Below are positions 50,691-59,690 of a DNA stretch of 64,000 nucleotides, piece by piece (within the stretch, counting starts at the first letter, position 1; each line of letters opens with the position of its first letter). Made by a program: the position numbers and the translations under genes. Source of the DNA: Novosphingobium profundi (GTDB taxonomy: Bacteria; Pseudomonadota; Alphaproteobacteria; Sphingomonadales; Sphingomonadaceae). Below the pieces are notes generated by a model. The model did not search any database. It saw only the letters and a program-made list of their open reading frames with translations, and was not told where the DNA came from. The stretch is taken from assembly GCF_018491765.1 (NCBI RefSeq), contig NZ_JABWCU010000023.1:1-64000 (forward strand), read 5' to 3'.

Positions 50691-51884
50691 TCATGCGGCG
50701 CGCTCCCGGATTGGCGGGCTGGGCCTGGGCGGCGCGCGGGGTTGGCTCCAGCGCGGAAAGGCTTCGATGACGATCATGCGCCCGCCGCAGCACGGGCATG
50801 GCGCACAGATGTCGGGCTCGGCTTCGGGCTCTGGCACCTGCGTCTCCGGGGTGACCGCAAGCAGGCGGCGGGCGAGCGCGAGATTGTCGTGGCGTGCGGC
50901 GCTGGCGAGCAGGCCGTAATGGCGGATGCGATGGAACCCGCGCGGCAGGACGTGGAGCAGGAAGCGGCGGATGAACTCGTACGCGGTCAGCGTCATGACC
51001 CGCTGGCGTTCGGGGCCATCGCGGCGGTAATCCTTGTAGCGCAAGGTCACGCCGTTCGCGTCGAAGGCGACGAGGCGCCGGTTCGAGATGGCGACGCGAT
51101 GGGTATAGTGCGACAGGTAAGCGAGCACCGCCTGCGGCCCGGCAAAGGGCGGCTTGGCATAGACCACCCAGCGTTTCTTGCGCGCCGGGGCAAGGTGACG
51201 CTGGAAGGCCCGCCGCTCTGTCAGACCGGTCAGGGAGCCGAGGAAGGCGAGCTTGCCGGCATCGTGCAGCGCGTTCAGCCGGGTGAGGAACAGCCGCCGG
51301 AACAGCGCACCCAGGACGCGCACAGGCAGGAGAAAGGCCGGACGCGAGGAGATCCAGCGACTTGCATCGGGGGCGATGCCACCGCCCGGCACGATCATGT
51401 GGACATGCGGATGGTGGGTCATTGCCGATCCCCAGGTGTGGAGGACGGCGGTGATCCCGATCCGGGCGCCCAGATGGCGGGGATCGGCGGCGATGGTCAG
51501 CATCGTCTGCGCGGCCGCCTTGAACAACAGGTCGTAGACCAGCGCCTTGTTCTGCCACGCGATGTCGGCAACCTCGGCGGGCAGCGTGAAGACGACGTGG
51601 AAGTAGCCGACGGGAAGCAGGTCGGCCTCCCGTTCGGCCAGCCAGGTGCGCGCGGCGGCGCCCTGGCATTTTGGGCAATGCCGGTTGCGGCAGGAGTTAT
51701 AGGCGACCCGCCAATGCCCGCAGTCCTGACAGGCCTCGACGTGCCCGCCCAGGGCTGCGGTCCGGCAGGCCTCGATCGCGGACATCACCTTGAGCTGGGC
51801 GAGACTCAGATGCCCGGCATGGGCCGCCCGGTAGGCCGGCCCGGCCGAGCGGAAGATGTCTGCGACCTCGAGGTCGGAGCGCAC
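50691..51884 (-). CDS. IS91-family (HUH) transposase
   Basis: A 397-residue rolling-circle transposase. The N-terminal zinc-binding region shows CQDCGHWRVAYNSCRNRHCPKC, the HUH motif is in MTHHPHVHMIVPGGG, and the catalytic tyrosine region is YLSHYTHRVAISNRR. A C-terminal CAPCPCCGGRM is a second Cys cluster. The GTG start at 51884 lies four bases after the integrase stop, so both are co-expressed. Element ends (oriIS/terIS) were not identified with confidence. Confidence 0.9.
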   Translation of the reverse strand: MRSDLEVADIFRSAGPAYRAAHAGHLSLAQLKVMSAIEACRTAALGGHVEACQDCGHWRVAYNSCRNRHCPKCQGAAARTWLAEREADLLPVGYFHVVFTLPAEVADIAWQNKALVYDLLFKAAAQTMLTIAADPRHLGARIGITAVLHTWGSAMTHHPHVHMIVPGGGIAPDASRWISSRPAFLLPVRVLGALFRRLFLTRLNALHDAGKLAFLGSLTGLTERRAFQRHLAPARKKRWVVYAKPPFAGPQAVLAYLSHYTHRVAISNRRLVAFDANGVTLRYKDYRRDGPERQRVMTLTAYEFIRRFLLHVLPRGFHRIRHYGLLASAARHDNLALARRLLAVTPETQVPEPEAEPDICAPCPCCGGRMIVIEAFPRWSQPRAPPRPSPPIRERAA

Positions 51885-51888
51885 CGGC

Positions 51889-52809
51889 TCATCCGGCGTC
51901 GTCTGGTCCTGTGGCCGCCTTGCCCTCCATCAGCGCCATCAACTGGTCGAGAGGGCTCGACACGGCGTGGATCGTGCGGGTGGAGACCTTGGTGTAGAGC
52001 GCGGTGGTCTCCAGCTTGCTGTGGCCCAGCAGGACCTGGATCACGCGGATATCGACATCCTGCTCGAGCAGGTGCGTGGCGAAGGAATGGCGCAGGGTGT
52101 GCGGGCTGACGCGCTTGCGGATACCGGCCACCTCGGCCGCCTCCTGAACCGCGCGGTGCAACTGCCGGGTCGAGATCGGATCGGTGACGTTCTGGCCGGG
52201 GAACAGCCAGCCATGCGCAATCAGCACCCCGCGCTTCCTGCCCTCACGCCACCACATCCGCAGCAGTTCGAGCAACTGGGGCGAGAGCATGGCATTGCGA
52301 TCCTTGCCGCCCTTGCCTTGTTCGACGCGGATCAACATGCGTGTGCTGTCGATATCGTCGACCTTGAGGTGGGCGACTTCCGACACGCGCAGGCCCGCGC
52401 CATAGGCCACGCCCAGCGCCGCCTTGTACTTCATCCCCGGCGCCGACTGGAGCAACCGCGCGGCCTCCTCGACGCTCAGCACTTCGGGCAGCCGGGGCAC
52501 GACGCGGGTGACGACCAGGGCTCGTGCCAGATCGCGGCGCCTGAGCGTGACGTTGAACAGGAAGCGCAGCGCCGACACAGCGGAGTTGATGGTCGTCGGC
52601 CTGACCCCGCTCTCGTGCTGCATGAGTTGGAAGCGGCGCAGATCCTCTTCCGTTGCCGTATCAGGAGGGCGCCCGAGGAAGGCCGCCAGGCGCTTCACAT
52701 GGCGCACGTAGTCCTTCTGGGTATGTGGACCGAGCCCCCGCATCATCATGTCGTGCTGCATCCGCTGGCGCAGCGGGCTGATCGGGCCGGTAGTGATCGA
52801 GACAGTCAT
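51889..52809 (-). CDS. IS91-associated tyrosine recombinase
   Basis: A 306-residue integrase. The N-terminal core-binding part reads GLGPHTQKDYVRHVKRLAAFL; the catalytic domain has Arg in AYGAGLRVSEVAHLK, Lys in QGKGGKDRNAML, HTLRHSFATHLL with His and Arg, HSKLETT and the nucleophile in ALYTKV. Such recombinases travel with IS91/ISCR-like transposases in sphingomonads and may resolve circular intermediates; this role is inferred from the family company. Confidence 0.88.
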   Translation of the reverse strand: MTVSITTGPISPLRQRMQHDMMMRGLGPHTQKDYVRHVKRLAAFLGRPPDTATEEDLRRFQLMQHESGVRPTTINSAVSALRFLFNVTLRRRDLARALVVTRVVPRLPEVLSVEEAARLLQSAPGMKYKAALGVAYGAGLRVSEVAHLKVDDIDSTRMLIRVEQGKGGKDRNAMLSPQLLELLRMWWREGRKRGVLIAHGWLFPGQNVTDPISTRQLHRAVQEAAEVAGIRKRVSPHTLRHSFATHLLEQDVDIRVIQVLLGHSKLETTALYTKVSTRTIHAVSSPLDQLMALMEGKAATGPDDAG

Positions 52810-53218
52810 GGCAAGTTCCTCTCCGTTAAAGGAACTGCCAGCCTCGCCCCGCTAAAGGCCTACATATACCACGCTACATCCCCCCACGCGCCCCTCCCGC
52901 GCGAGCGGGTTCGTGCATGGGTCGGTCGCAGAAGGGGCCTCTATGCACTGGCGGCGGGAGTGGCCGCCAGGCGCCCTTTGCGGCGATGGGGCAGAGATCT
53001 GCCACCACCAACAATCAGACATTCAAATTATGACTGCGACCTCGGACCTAGTGGTCAGATCGCAACGGATGAGTCCCTTTTGAAGGCCAGGAAATGGCCG
53101 ATTTCTAGCAATTCGGGCGGAACCATCCGATTGAATCTAACCACTAGCCAACTGTCGGGATCTCCGTAGCGAGTGATGAATTTTCTCCTATGATGGCGAT
53201 AAACGTGGCCGAGCCACC
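52810..53218. other. Gene-free gap upstream of the IS91-associated integrase
   Basis: About 410 bases. It presumably includes the terIS-side end and promoter of the IS91-type unit near 52820-52900. Inverted GGAACT/AGTTCC-like halves (52814-52830) are visible. I see no gene, RNA or clear repeat in the rest. Confidence 0.4.
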
Positions 53219-54397
53219 CTATCGCCTAGCGATGCCGCTACTGCGCCATGTCATCCTGAAATGGCTTATCGGGTTTGCGTCATTGACCCTTCGCCTGGCC
53301 TCTTCGTCTAGCGGCAAATCAGCCAGCATCAGCAAGTAGGCAAGGCATTCGGTCCCAAGGACCGCCAGTTCAAATTCCGTCTCTTCCTGTTCCGACTTCA
53401 CGATGACGCGACCGTGCGCAGCTTTGCCCCGGAAGTCTCGGGCGAACATGCAAGCCGTCACCAGTGGCCCCGCCTCGAATGTAAGCGGGTCTAACACTGT
53501 CATTCCCCGCGCGACTAGGCGCTCTAAGCGCTGTCGGTTCGTTTCGCTCTTGAGGCTTCTCAGGCTTCCCTTAATCCGGCCTTCTAGTCCCTTGTGTCCG
53601 AACTCCTCGGCCCTAGCTGCTGCCACGCGCACGATCTCTGCAAAGTGCTCATCCAGCATGTTGCCCGCCGCCGCGTTGCCCGGGATGCATTCGACCCAGC
53701 GAGTTGCAGCCAACAGCCTTGCACCTGACATTTCCCTAGCCAATTTGAAACTGGCGACCATGAGCGCGCTTGCTTCGCGCCAATCCTCACCCCGAGAGAG
53801 CCACTGTTTCAAACAGGCTTTGAACAGTTCCATGTCAGGGTCTTCGCGGAGGTAGGCAAAGGACTTGGCGAAGAACTGGTATTCCAGCTTCGTGGCAGGC
53901 TCGTGTTTGAAAGTGTGAACGGAGTAATGATACGGAAAATCGCCGAATTCCTGCAGCTTATTTTTCAGCTCCGTCAACGTGGATCGGTATATCTTGATAT
54001 CGTCCGCAATCAATTCACGGCTCTGCGATGCAGATAGGAACTCCACGATTGAAGAAATGAGGTACTTTGTATCCCACAGGGTCCGGCCCGCTGCAAACTC
54101 GATTGCAAAGCGCGGCCTTAGCTCCGGTGCGCGATTGAAAATCCTGTTGCTCGACATTGCGTAATAGACCGAGATCGTTGCGTCTCCGATTTGGAGTGAC
54201 AGCACTTCGGTTGATGGCTTCTCATCAGACACCGCGCGCAAGAGGGTTTCAAAGCGCGGGTTGTTATGAAGCTGGTCGTCGGTGCCTTCGACGCTAAACG
54301 TGCAGCATTTCAACCGATCATCTTCATGCCACGTTTCAGGCCCGACAATCGCGGTATTGCCTCTTAGGTACTCGTGATAGACGATACTACCTGCACG
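53219..54397 (-). pseudogene. ApeA-like HEPN anti-phage protein, N-terminus removed by IS5
   Basis: The open frame enters directly from the IS5 end and encodes about 390 residues. The N-terminal half (TAIVGPETWHEDDRLKCC; NIRPRFAIEFAAGRTLW-like and YLISSIVEFLSASQSRELI) has the beta-rich layout of ApeA N-terminal domains, and the C-terminal helical part holds ACMFARDFRGKAAHGRVIV, an R-x4-H HEPN ribonuclease motif. ApeA proteins are single-gene abortive-infection systems. The first ~20-40 residues and the native promoter are missing; a GTG inside the IS end (54409) could start a chimeric product but has no ribosome site. The ApeA assignment is by pattern and tentative. Confidence 0.5.
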
Positions 54398-55446
54398 GCT
54401 TTGTTGCACAAAAGCCGAAGGGATTCCGTTGGTGAATCCAGTTGGTTAGGTGGCGGTGATGAGCAAACCGCCCCACGCCCGCTACCGCACGACGAACTGG
54501 AAGTCCTACAACGCGGCACTAGCGCAAAGAGGTTCGCTTCAGGTCTGGTTTGACCCGGGGATGCAGTGGCTTGCCCCGCCCACCGGCAAGCGCGGGCGCC
54601 AACCTGTCTTCTCGGACGCCGCGATCCAGGCCTGCCTGACGCTGAAGGGGGTGTTCAAGCTTCCCTTGCGTCAGACCACCGGCATGGTCGCCAGCCTTCT
54701 CGAGATGGCCGGGCTCGATTGGCCGGTGCCGGATTTCAGCACGCTGAGCCGGAGGCAGAAGACCTTGCTTGTCGAGATACCCTGTCAGCCCAGTTCCGGG
54801 CCGTTGCACCTGCTGATAGACAGCACGGGTATCAAGGCGGTTGGTGATGGGGAATGGTGCAGGCGCAAGCATGGCCCGTCCAAGCGACGGCAGTGGCGGA
54901 AGGTCCACCTGGGTGTGGACCTCGGATCCTTGGAAATCCACGCCATCGAAGTGACCGGAAGCCGGGTTGGCGACGCCCCCATGCTGCCCGAACTGCTGGA
55001 GCAGATCCCACCCGATCAAGCCATTGCAAGCGTCAGCGCCGACGGCGCCTTTGACACCAGAGCCTGTCACGAAGCGATCGCCGCGCGCGATGCCTATGCC
55101 ATCATCCCTGCTCGCAGCAATGCGCAAGCCTGGCCGGAGAGTACGCCGGGCGTTGCGGCCCGTAACGAAATTGTTCGCTCAAGCCGGCGGTTTGGCAGGA
55201 CGATCTGGAAGCGATGGAGCGGCTATCACCAGCGCAGTCTGGTCGAGACGAAAATGCATTGCTTCAAGCTGCTGGGCGAACGGATCATGGCGCGAGACTT
55301 CGATCGCCAGGTCGCCGAAATGCAAATCCGCGCGGCCATACTCAACCGCTTCACCGCGCTCGGAAGGCCTCAAACGCAGCGTGTCGCGTAACCCAATGCC
55401 TTCAAGGGCCAACTGCTGCCTTGGGGCCGATTTGCGCAACAAAGCC
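54398..55446 (+). mobile_element. Complete IS5-family element
   Basis: A 1049-base element with 16-base terminal inverted repeats, GGCTTTGTTGCACAAA and its complement with one mismatch. There is no matching target duplication: the left flank ends CTGCAC and the right begins CCTCGA. A relative in the opposite orientation is cut by the left window edge. Confidence 0.9.
54459..55391 (+). CDS. IS5-family transposase
   Basis: A 310-residue DDE transposase. The catalytic Asp residues lie in LLIDSTGIKAVGDGEW and IASVSADGAFDTRACHE; the Glu is in RSLVETKMHCFKLLGERIMAR with the family's Y-(2)-R-(3)-E-(6)-K spacing. The N-terminal helix-turn-helix-like LPLRQTTGMVASLLEMAGLD is intact. I start it at the ATG at 54459, matching the copy at the left edge; GTG at 54450 is the alternative. 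It appears functional. Confidence 0.92.
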   Translation: MSKPPHARYRTTNWKSYNAALAQRGSLQVWFDPGMQWLAPPTGKRGRQPVFSDAAIQACLTLKGVFKLPLRQTTGMVASLLEMAGLDWPVPDFSTLSRRQKTLLVEIPCQPSSGPLHLLIDSTGIKAVGDGEWCRRKHGPSKRRQWRKVHLGVDLGSLEIHAIEVTGSRVGDAPMLPELLEQIPPDQAIASVSADGAFDTRACHEAIAARDAYAIIPARSNAQAWPESTPGVAARNEIVRSSRRFGRTIWKRWSGYHQRSLVETKMHCFKLLGERIMARDFDRQVAEMQIRAAILNRFTALGRPQTQRVA

Positions 55447-56161
55447 CCTCGACGATACCCCAGAGAGGCGTGCCGGGCGAAAGGCGAATGCCTGTGCGGT
55501 CGGCACCGATGGCCTGCGACGTCGCTTGCGCCACCTCGATGGCGAAACGGGCGCGGTTCTCGATCGAGCCGCCGTAGCGGTCGGTGCGCTGGTTCGCGCT
55601 GGGGGCAAGGAACTGCTGGATCAGGTAGGCATTGGCGCCGTGGATCTCGACACCGTCCGCGCCGGCTTCGATCGCCGAGCGGGCGGCGTGCGCGAAGTCG
55701 GCGACCGTCGCGGCCACTTCCTCGGTCGAAAGCGCACGCGGGGTCGGTGCGTCCTGAAGGCCCGTCGGCGTGAACATCTGCGCGCCCGGCGCGATCGCGG
55801 ACGGGGCGACGCCCTGGCGGTGGTGCGGCGTGTTGTCGGGGTGCGACATGCGGCCGGCGTGCATCAGCTGGATGAAGATGTGCCCACCCTTGGCGTGGAC
55901 GGCCTCGGTGGTCGCGCGCCAGGCCGCGACGTGCTCGCTGGTGTAGATGCCGGGCGTCGTCATGTAGCCTTGCCCGTCTTCGGAAGGCTGGGTGCCTTCG
56001 GTCACGATGAGGCCGATGCTGGCGCGCTGCGCGTAATAGTCGGCGGCCAGCGCACCGGGGGTGCCGTCGAGGTTCGCACGACTGCGTGTCATCGGCGCCA
56101 TGACGAGGCGATTGGGCAGGTCGTAGCGACCGAGGCGGACGGGATCGAAGGGGGTGCTCAC
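55447..56161 (-). pseudogene. Old-yellow-enzyme-type alkene reductase, C-terminus lost
   Basis: The gene starts at a GTG (56161): STPFDPVRLGRYDLPNRLVM then MAPMTRSRANLDGTP, and keeps the OYE/NemA hallmarks IQLMHAGRMSHPD, the substrate-binding H-G-A-N in VEIHGANAYLIQQFL and the NQRTDRYGGSIENRARF motif, stopping after about 238 of the usual ~360 residues where the IS5 element begins. The last third of the FMN barrel is gone, so the product should not fold. The enzyme would have reduced activated C=C bonds with NAD(P)H. It is divergent from a LysR gene that probably controlled it. Confidence 0.85.
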
Positions 56162-56267
56162 GGTATGTCTCCGTTCGGGGAATGTCTGGGCCCCACTATC
56201 GTCATTCGATTGATCGGGATAAAGCCATCGATCTGGAGAACATTGATCCAATGATGGAACAATCGGC

Positions 56268-57146
56268 ATGATGCATCTCGACGACATGGCGCTCTTCGTC
56301 GAAGTGGTGAAGGCGAAGAGCTTTCGCGGCGCTGCAGAAGCGCTCGGCATGCCCAACTCCACGGTCTCGCGCCGCATCAGCATGCTGGAAAAGGCGCTCG
56401 GCCTCAGGCTTCTCCACCGCACGACGCGGCGGATCGAGCTTACCGAGGCGGGCCAGGTCTACTACGAGCGGAGCAAGCGCATCGTCGAGGAAGCGCGTCT
56501 TGCGCATCTCGAACTGGGCGACATGCTGGCGCAGCCGACGGGGGTGCTGCGCGCATCGCTGCCGGTGGACTTCGCCGTGACCTATCTTGCGCCGCTCGTT
56601 GCCGAATTTGCGCGGCTCTATCCCGGCATAAGCTTCGAGATCGACCTCACGCCGCGGCGCATTGACCTGGTCAGCGAGCGTTTCGACATCGCCATCCGCA
56701 TGGGCGAACCCGAGGATTCGCACCTCATCGCCCGGCCGCTGGCCCGTCTGGTTCCCCACCTCTACGCCGCGCCGTCCTATCTCGCGCTGCGGGGCGAACC
56801 GATCAGCCCGCAGGACCTCGGCCGACACGATTGCATGGGCATGATCCGCGAGGGTCATTGGATGCTCACTCGCGGCGATAGCCAATGCGAGGTCCCCGTG
56901 GGTGGACGCTTTCACCTGAACAATGTCGGTATGATCAAGCGGTTGAGCACCCTGGGGCTCGGCGTCATCCTCGTTCCTGAGGAAATCGTGGCGGACGAAC
57001 TTGCCTCGAGCCAACTGCAACGCATCCTGCCGGATTGGCAGGGCAAACCCATGCCCGTCTACGCTTTGACCGAGACCCGCCTGCTTCCAGCCAAGACCCA
57101 GCGTTTCATCGAGTTCCTGAGGGAAAAGCTGGCTTCGAAGCGGTGA
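56268..57146 (+). CDS. LysR-family transcriptional regulator
   Basis: A 292-residue regulator with the N-terminal winged helix (ALFVEVVKAKSFRGAAEALG, NSTVSRRISMLEKALG) and a substrate-binding domain (LPVDFAVTYLAPLVAEFARLYP; DIAIRMGEPEDSHLIARPL). It is divergent from the truncated ene-reductase with about 106 bases between, the usual arrangement of a LysR gene and its target; the intergenic region has ATCGATTGATCGGGAT and ATTGATC repeats that could be its site. The ATG at 56268 or the one directly after it is the start. Confidence 0.9.
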   Translation: MMHLDDMALFVEVVKAKSFRGAAEALGMPNSTVSRRISMLEKALGLRLLHRTTRRIELTEAGQVYYERSKRIVEEARLAHLELGDMLAQPTGVLRASLPVDFAVTYLAPLVAEFARLYPGISFEIDLTPRRIDLVSERFDIAIRMGEPEDSHLIARPLARLVPHLYAAPSYLALRGEPISPQDLGRHDCMGMIREGHWMLTRGDSQCEVPVGGRFHLNNVGMIKRLSTLGLGVILVPEEIVADELASSQLQRILPDWQGKPMPVYALTETRLLPAKTQRFIEFLREKLASKR

Positions 57147-57205
57147 TGATGTCGCCTCTTACGAGGTGGGGGAAGTCCTAAACAAAGCGGACACCGGTCC
57201 GACCG

Positions 57206-57260
57206 GAATTGGGAAGCGAAAGTCGGCGACTGAGCGGCGACAAAGGGTCGGTGACCGAAA
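57206..57260. repeat. Intergenic repeat, copy 1
   Basis: It shares GATTGGGAA-like and the CTGAGCGGC(A/G)A(N)AAAGGGTCGG core with copies at 58299 and 58455. Here it lies between the LysR and HxlR genes. Confidence 0.65.
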
Positions 57261-57320
57261 TCGCGGTTCCTCCTGACCAGTAAGCGTCCATATAGCTCTC
57301 TGCCGCGAGCAAATTCAGCC

Positions 57321-57683
57321 TTAGGGCTGGGACGAGGCTGAAGCCAGCGTTGCTGCCACGCGCGCCCGATTTTGCGTCCCCCATTCGCACAGGGGACGCA
57401 GCGTCTCGACCAAAGTCTCGCCAAAGGGCGTCAGCGCGTAATCGACCATCGGTGGCACACGTTGGTGATCCCGCCGGATGAGCACGTTCATCGCGACCAA
57501 CTCTCGCAATTGCTGGATAAGGACTTTCTCGCTGATGCCTACGACACGCTGCTTCACCTGGGAAAATCGGGCCGGGCCACCCTGAAGGTGGTAGAGGATC
57601 AAGGGCTTCCACTTGCCTCCAATCACCTTCAACGAGACGTCGAGTCCGCAGGGGCTATCCATCATGTCCATGTGCAATTCCAT
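57321..57683 (-). CDS. HxlR-family winged-helix regulator
   Basis: A 120-residue regulator with the HxlR pattern: CGLDVSLKVIGGKWKPLILYHL near the N-terminus (with the redox-capable Cys), RFSQVKQRVVGISEKVLIQQLREL as recognition helices and the wing VDYALTPFGETL. HxlR proteins respond to aldehydes or quinones/electrophiles. It is divergent from the NTF2-like gene, with a palindrome at its own start that is its likely operator. Confidence 0.9.
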   Translation of the reverse strand: MELHMDMMDSPCGLDVSLKVIGGKWKPLILYHLQGGPARFSQVKQRVVGISEKVLIQQLRELVAMNVLIRRDHQRVPPMVDYALTPFGETLVETLRPLCEWGTQNRARVAATLASASSQP

Positions 57684-57703
57684 ACTTACCTTTAGGTAGG
57701 TAC
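57684..57703. promoter_or_regulatory. HxlR operator-like palindrome
   Basis: TACTTACC-TTTA-GGTAGGTA is an inverted repeat with one mismatch, matching ACTTAC/GTAAGT-type HxlR sites. It abuts the regulator's start codon and lies 90 bases before the NTF2-like start. Confidence 0.6.
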
Positions 57704-57793
57704 TGCCATGATTGTAACCTCATGTCTATCTGGTGTGCCGAGCGTGGCCCAGGCTGGGCCGACGCCTGCCTCTCTCAAGGAAGGACACTCGGA

Positions 57794-58207
57794 ATGACAC
57801 GCAATATTCAGACCATCGAAAAGCTTTATGCCGCAGCTGAAGGCGCTAGCCTTGACCTTCCAGGTTTCCTGTCCTGCTTTGCGCCGAACGGCTATGCCCG
57901 TAATGTCCCTGCCGGGATCGACTTTCGCGGTGAAGACATCGCCCTTGTCGCCAGCGCAATGGCTGAAGCGTTTCCGGACGTGCACCGGGAGATCCTGCAT
58001 GTCGAAGCAACCGACGACCTCGTCGTCGTCGAACTGGCCATTCGTGGAGAGCATCGAGGCACCTTGATGACGCCCGCCGGCGCCGTGCCGGCTACCGGCA
58101 AACGTATCGACGTGCCGTGCTGCGACGTGTTCCATATGAAAGAAGGCAAGGTGACTGCCTTTCATTGCTACAATGCGGCCAATATCCTGCAGCAACAACT
58201 CGCATAG
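57794..58207 (+). CDS. NTF2-like / SnoaL-type (ester cyclase family) protein
   Basis: A 137-residue alpha+beta-barrel protein: IEKLYAAAEGASLDLPGFLSC, the conserved cavity strand FRGEDIALVASAMAEAFPDVH, VVVELAIRGEHRGTL and a C-terminal VFHMKEGKVTAFHCYN. It probably binds or converts a small hydrophobic compound. The ATG at 57794 is preferred over an upstream frame start because AAGGA precedes it at workable distance. It is likely controlled by the divergent HxlR protein. Confidence 0.82.
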   Translation: MTRNIQTIEKLYAAAEGASLDLPGFLSCFAPNGYARNVPAGIDFRGEDIALVASAMAEAFPDVHREILHVEATDDLVVVELAIRGEHRGTLMTPAGAVPATGKRIDVPCCDVFHMKEGKVTAFHCYNAANILQQQLA

Positions 58208-58298
58208 ACCGAATTGACAGGATGGGCGGCGGAACGTCGATCAGGAAGATCTGTTCCTAGCAGCGACATCTTCAGCGGCGGTCAACCTTGGCTCACTC

Positions 58299-58370
58299 GG
58301 GATTGGGAAACTGCGAGTCCGCTCCTGAGAAGCGGAAATTGGCGCCTGAGCGGCAATAAAGGGTCGGCTG
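58299..58370. repeat. Intergenic repeat, copy 2
   Basis: GATTGGGAAACTGCGAGTCC with GAAGCGGAAATTGGCGCCTG followed by the AGCGGCAATAAAGGGTCGG core; this is the longest of the three copies. Confidence 0.7.
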
Positions 58371-58454
58371 CAGACGCCGCATAGAGTCAGCTATCCCCGC
58401 GACAAAACTCCAATCCGGCCATTCCGCAACCGGCCCCTTGCGCGTTCCCAATGG

Positions 58455-58516
58455 GTTAGCGGACGACCTTGCCTGAGAATGGAAATTCCTCAGCTGAGCG
58501 GCAAAGAAAGGTTGTA
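58455..58516. repeat. Intergenic repeat, copy 3
   Basis: A more diverged copy: GAATGGAAATTCCTCAGCTG then AGCGGCAAAGAAAGGTTG. The rest of 58208-58637 is occupied by copy 2 and the palindromic element at 58523. Confidence 0.55.
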
Positions 58517-58522
58517 GATGTT

Positions 58523-58628
58523 AGAGCATTTTCCAGTCAGGTGGAATCACCTGACGGTTCAGAAAATGCGTTAAAACAAAAGTCTAGAGCGGTAGATCTG
58601 ATGCAATCTGATCGAAAACCGCTCTAGA
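58523..58628. repeat. Palindromic intergenic element
   Basis: It begins AGAGCATTTTCC, has the palindrome GTCAGGTGGAATCACCTGAC, then GAAAATGCGTTAAAACAAA and the paired TCTAGAGCGG/CCGCTCTAGA ends. Elements of this make-up are dispersed palindromic repeats in alphaproteobacterial genomes. It ends just beyond the 3' end of the PIN gene and may act as its terminator. Confidence 0.75.
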
Positions 58629-58637
58629 AGCCAGCCT

Positions 58638-59228
58638 TCAGATCGAGCCGAGGTGGGGCGTGACGATCGAAGCTGTTTCGAGCAGGCCGTTGGCTTCCAA
58701 GGCCCGTAAAAAGTCTTCAGGGGACATTTCAGGTCGCTTCAGGCGCTCGCGCATTTTCCGGATGGCGGCGATCGCCCGCCCCTCTTCAAGGGCAATGGTG
58801 TCGGCAATGAAGTCGTCGGCGCTTCGTGCCTCGATGTTGAGTTGGCCGAGGATGTCAGCCGGAAAATCTTTCAGATTCTCGGTGACGAGGGCCTGGGCTT
58901 GCGTTTTGACGGCAGCGGCGATGACGTGTTCGTCGCCAGGGTCGGGCAAGCCAAACTGGGCGCTGCCAATCAGCGTGAAGTCTTCGACCATGGCCTCCGG
59001 GAAGGCTGTCTGCATAGCCTGTACCGCTCGCACTCCTCGCGCCTCAGGATCATCGAGACCGCGCTCTCGCGCCATTTTGATCAGGGCTGCTTTGGTCTCG
59101 GTCAGAATGGGCTCTGACCAGCGGATGCGGAAAAATTCGGCTTCCGCAAGCGACAGGAGCAAGTTGCGCCGCCAGACACTGACGAGCGTACAGGCATCAA
59201 TGAGGGCAGTGTAGCGGTTTGCGAACAC
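58638..59228 (-). CDS. PIN-domain toxin
   Basis: A 196-residue PIN-type nuclease. Acidic residues are in place: Asp in ALIDACTLVSV, Glu in EPILTETKAAL, and the FGLPDPGDEHVIAAAV segment with the last acidic pair. The C-terminal ~60 residues form an extra helical part. It starts at a GTG three bases after the antitoxin stop. The pair is a VapBC-like toxin-antitoxin system in which the toxin likely cleaves RNA. Confidence 0.85.
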   Translation of the reverse strand: MFANRYTALIDACTLVSVWRRNLLLSLAEAEFFRIRWSEPILTETKAALIKMARERGLDDPEARGVRAVQAMQTAFPEAMVEDFTLIGSAQFGLPDPGDEHVIAAAVKTQAQALVTENLKDFPADILGQLNIEARSADDFIADTIALEEGRAIAAIRKMRERLKRPEMSPEDFLRALEANGLLETASIVTPHLGSI

Positions 59229-59231
59229 GGG

Positions 59232-59690
59232 TCAGACCAGGTCGGCATCGCCGCTGATGAGTTCGTCGAGGGCCCGCGAACGTTCATCATCGCGCTGCGC
59301 CTTGTAGCGAAACACGTCATCGGCCCGGATGCGGCGATGACGTCCGACCAGAGTGTGGGGCATCGCCTCCTGCTCAAGCAGCTTGATCAGGTAGGGACGT
59401 GACACATTGAGGAGATCGGCGGCTTGCTGCGTCGTCAGCATTTCCTGGATCGGCACGAGTGTGACCGCGCTGCCGCTGCCGATATGGCGCAGCAATTCCA
59501 AAAACAGATCAGACATGGCGGGCGTGAGAGTAATTTCGACCGGCTTTTTTGATTCCGGCTCCTGGACACGCAATGTCGCTTCACCCGACTTTTGGGCCGC
59601 CAGCATGCGACGAAGCTGGTTCGCGATCTGACGGTCATCAGCCGACGGCATATGGCCGCCGAACGGCTCTGAATGCGCCGGCAATGTCAT
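59232..59690 (-). CDS. Excisionase/HTH-type antitoxin partnered with the PIN toxin
   Basis: A 152-residue protein. The C-terminal half contains a MerR/excisionase-type helix-turn-helix LTTQQAADLLNVSRPYLIKLL with wing PHTLVGRHRRIRADD. The N-terminal half (ADDRQIANQLRRMLAAQKSG, EITLTPAMSDLFLELLRHI) is likely the toxin-neutralising region. The ATG at 59690 has GGAGA upstream. It is the first gene of the TA operon and probably represses it. Confidence 0.82.
   Translation of the reverse strand: MTLPAHSEPFGGHMPSADDRQIANQLRRMLAAQKSGEATLRVQEPESKKPVEITLTPAMSDLFLELLRHIGSGSAVTLVPIQEMLTTQQAADLLNVSRPYLIKLLEQEAMPHTLVGRHRRIRADDVFRYKAQRDDERSRALDELISGDADLV

Noticed and set aside
50742..53169. Two long plus-strand open frames across the IS91 transposase and integrase
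   Set aside because: They are shadows of genes with clear HUH and tyrosine-recombinase motifs.
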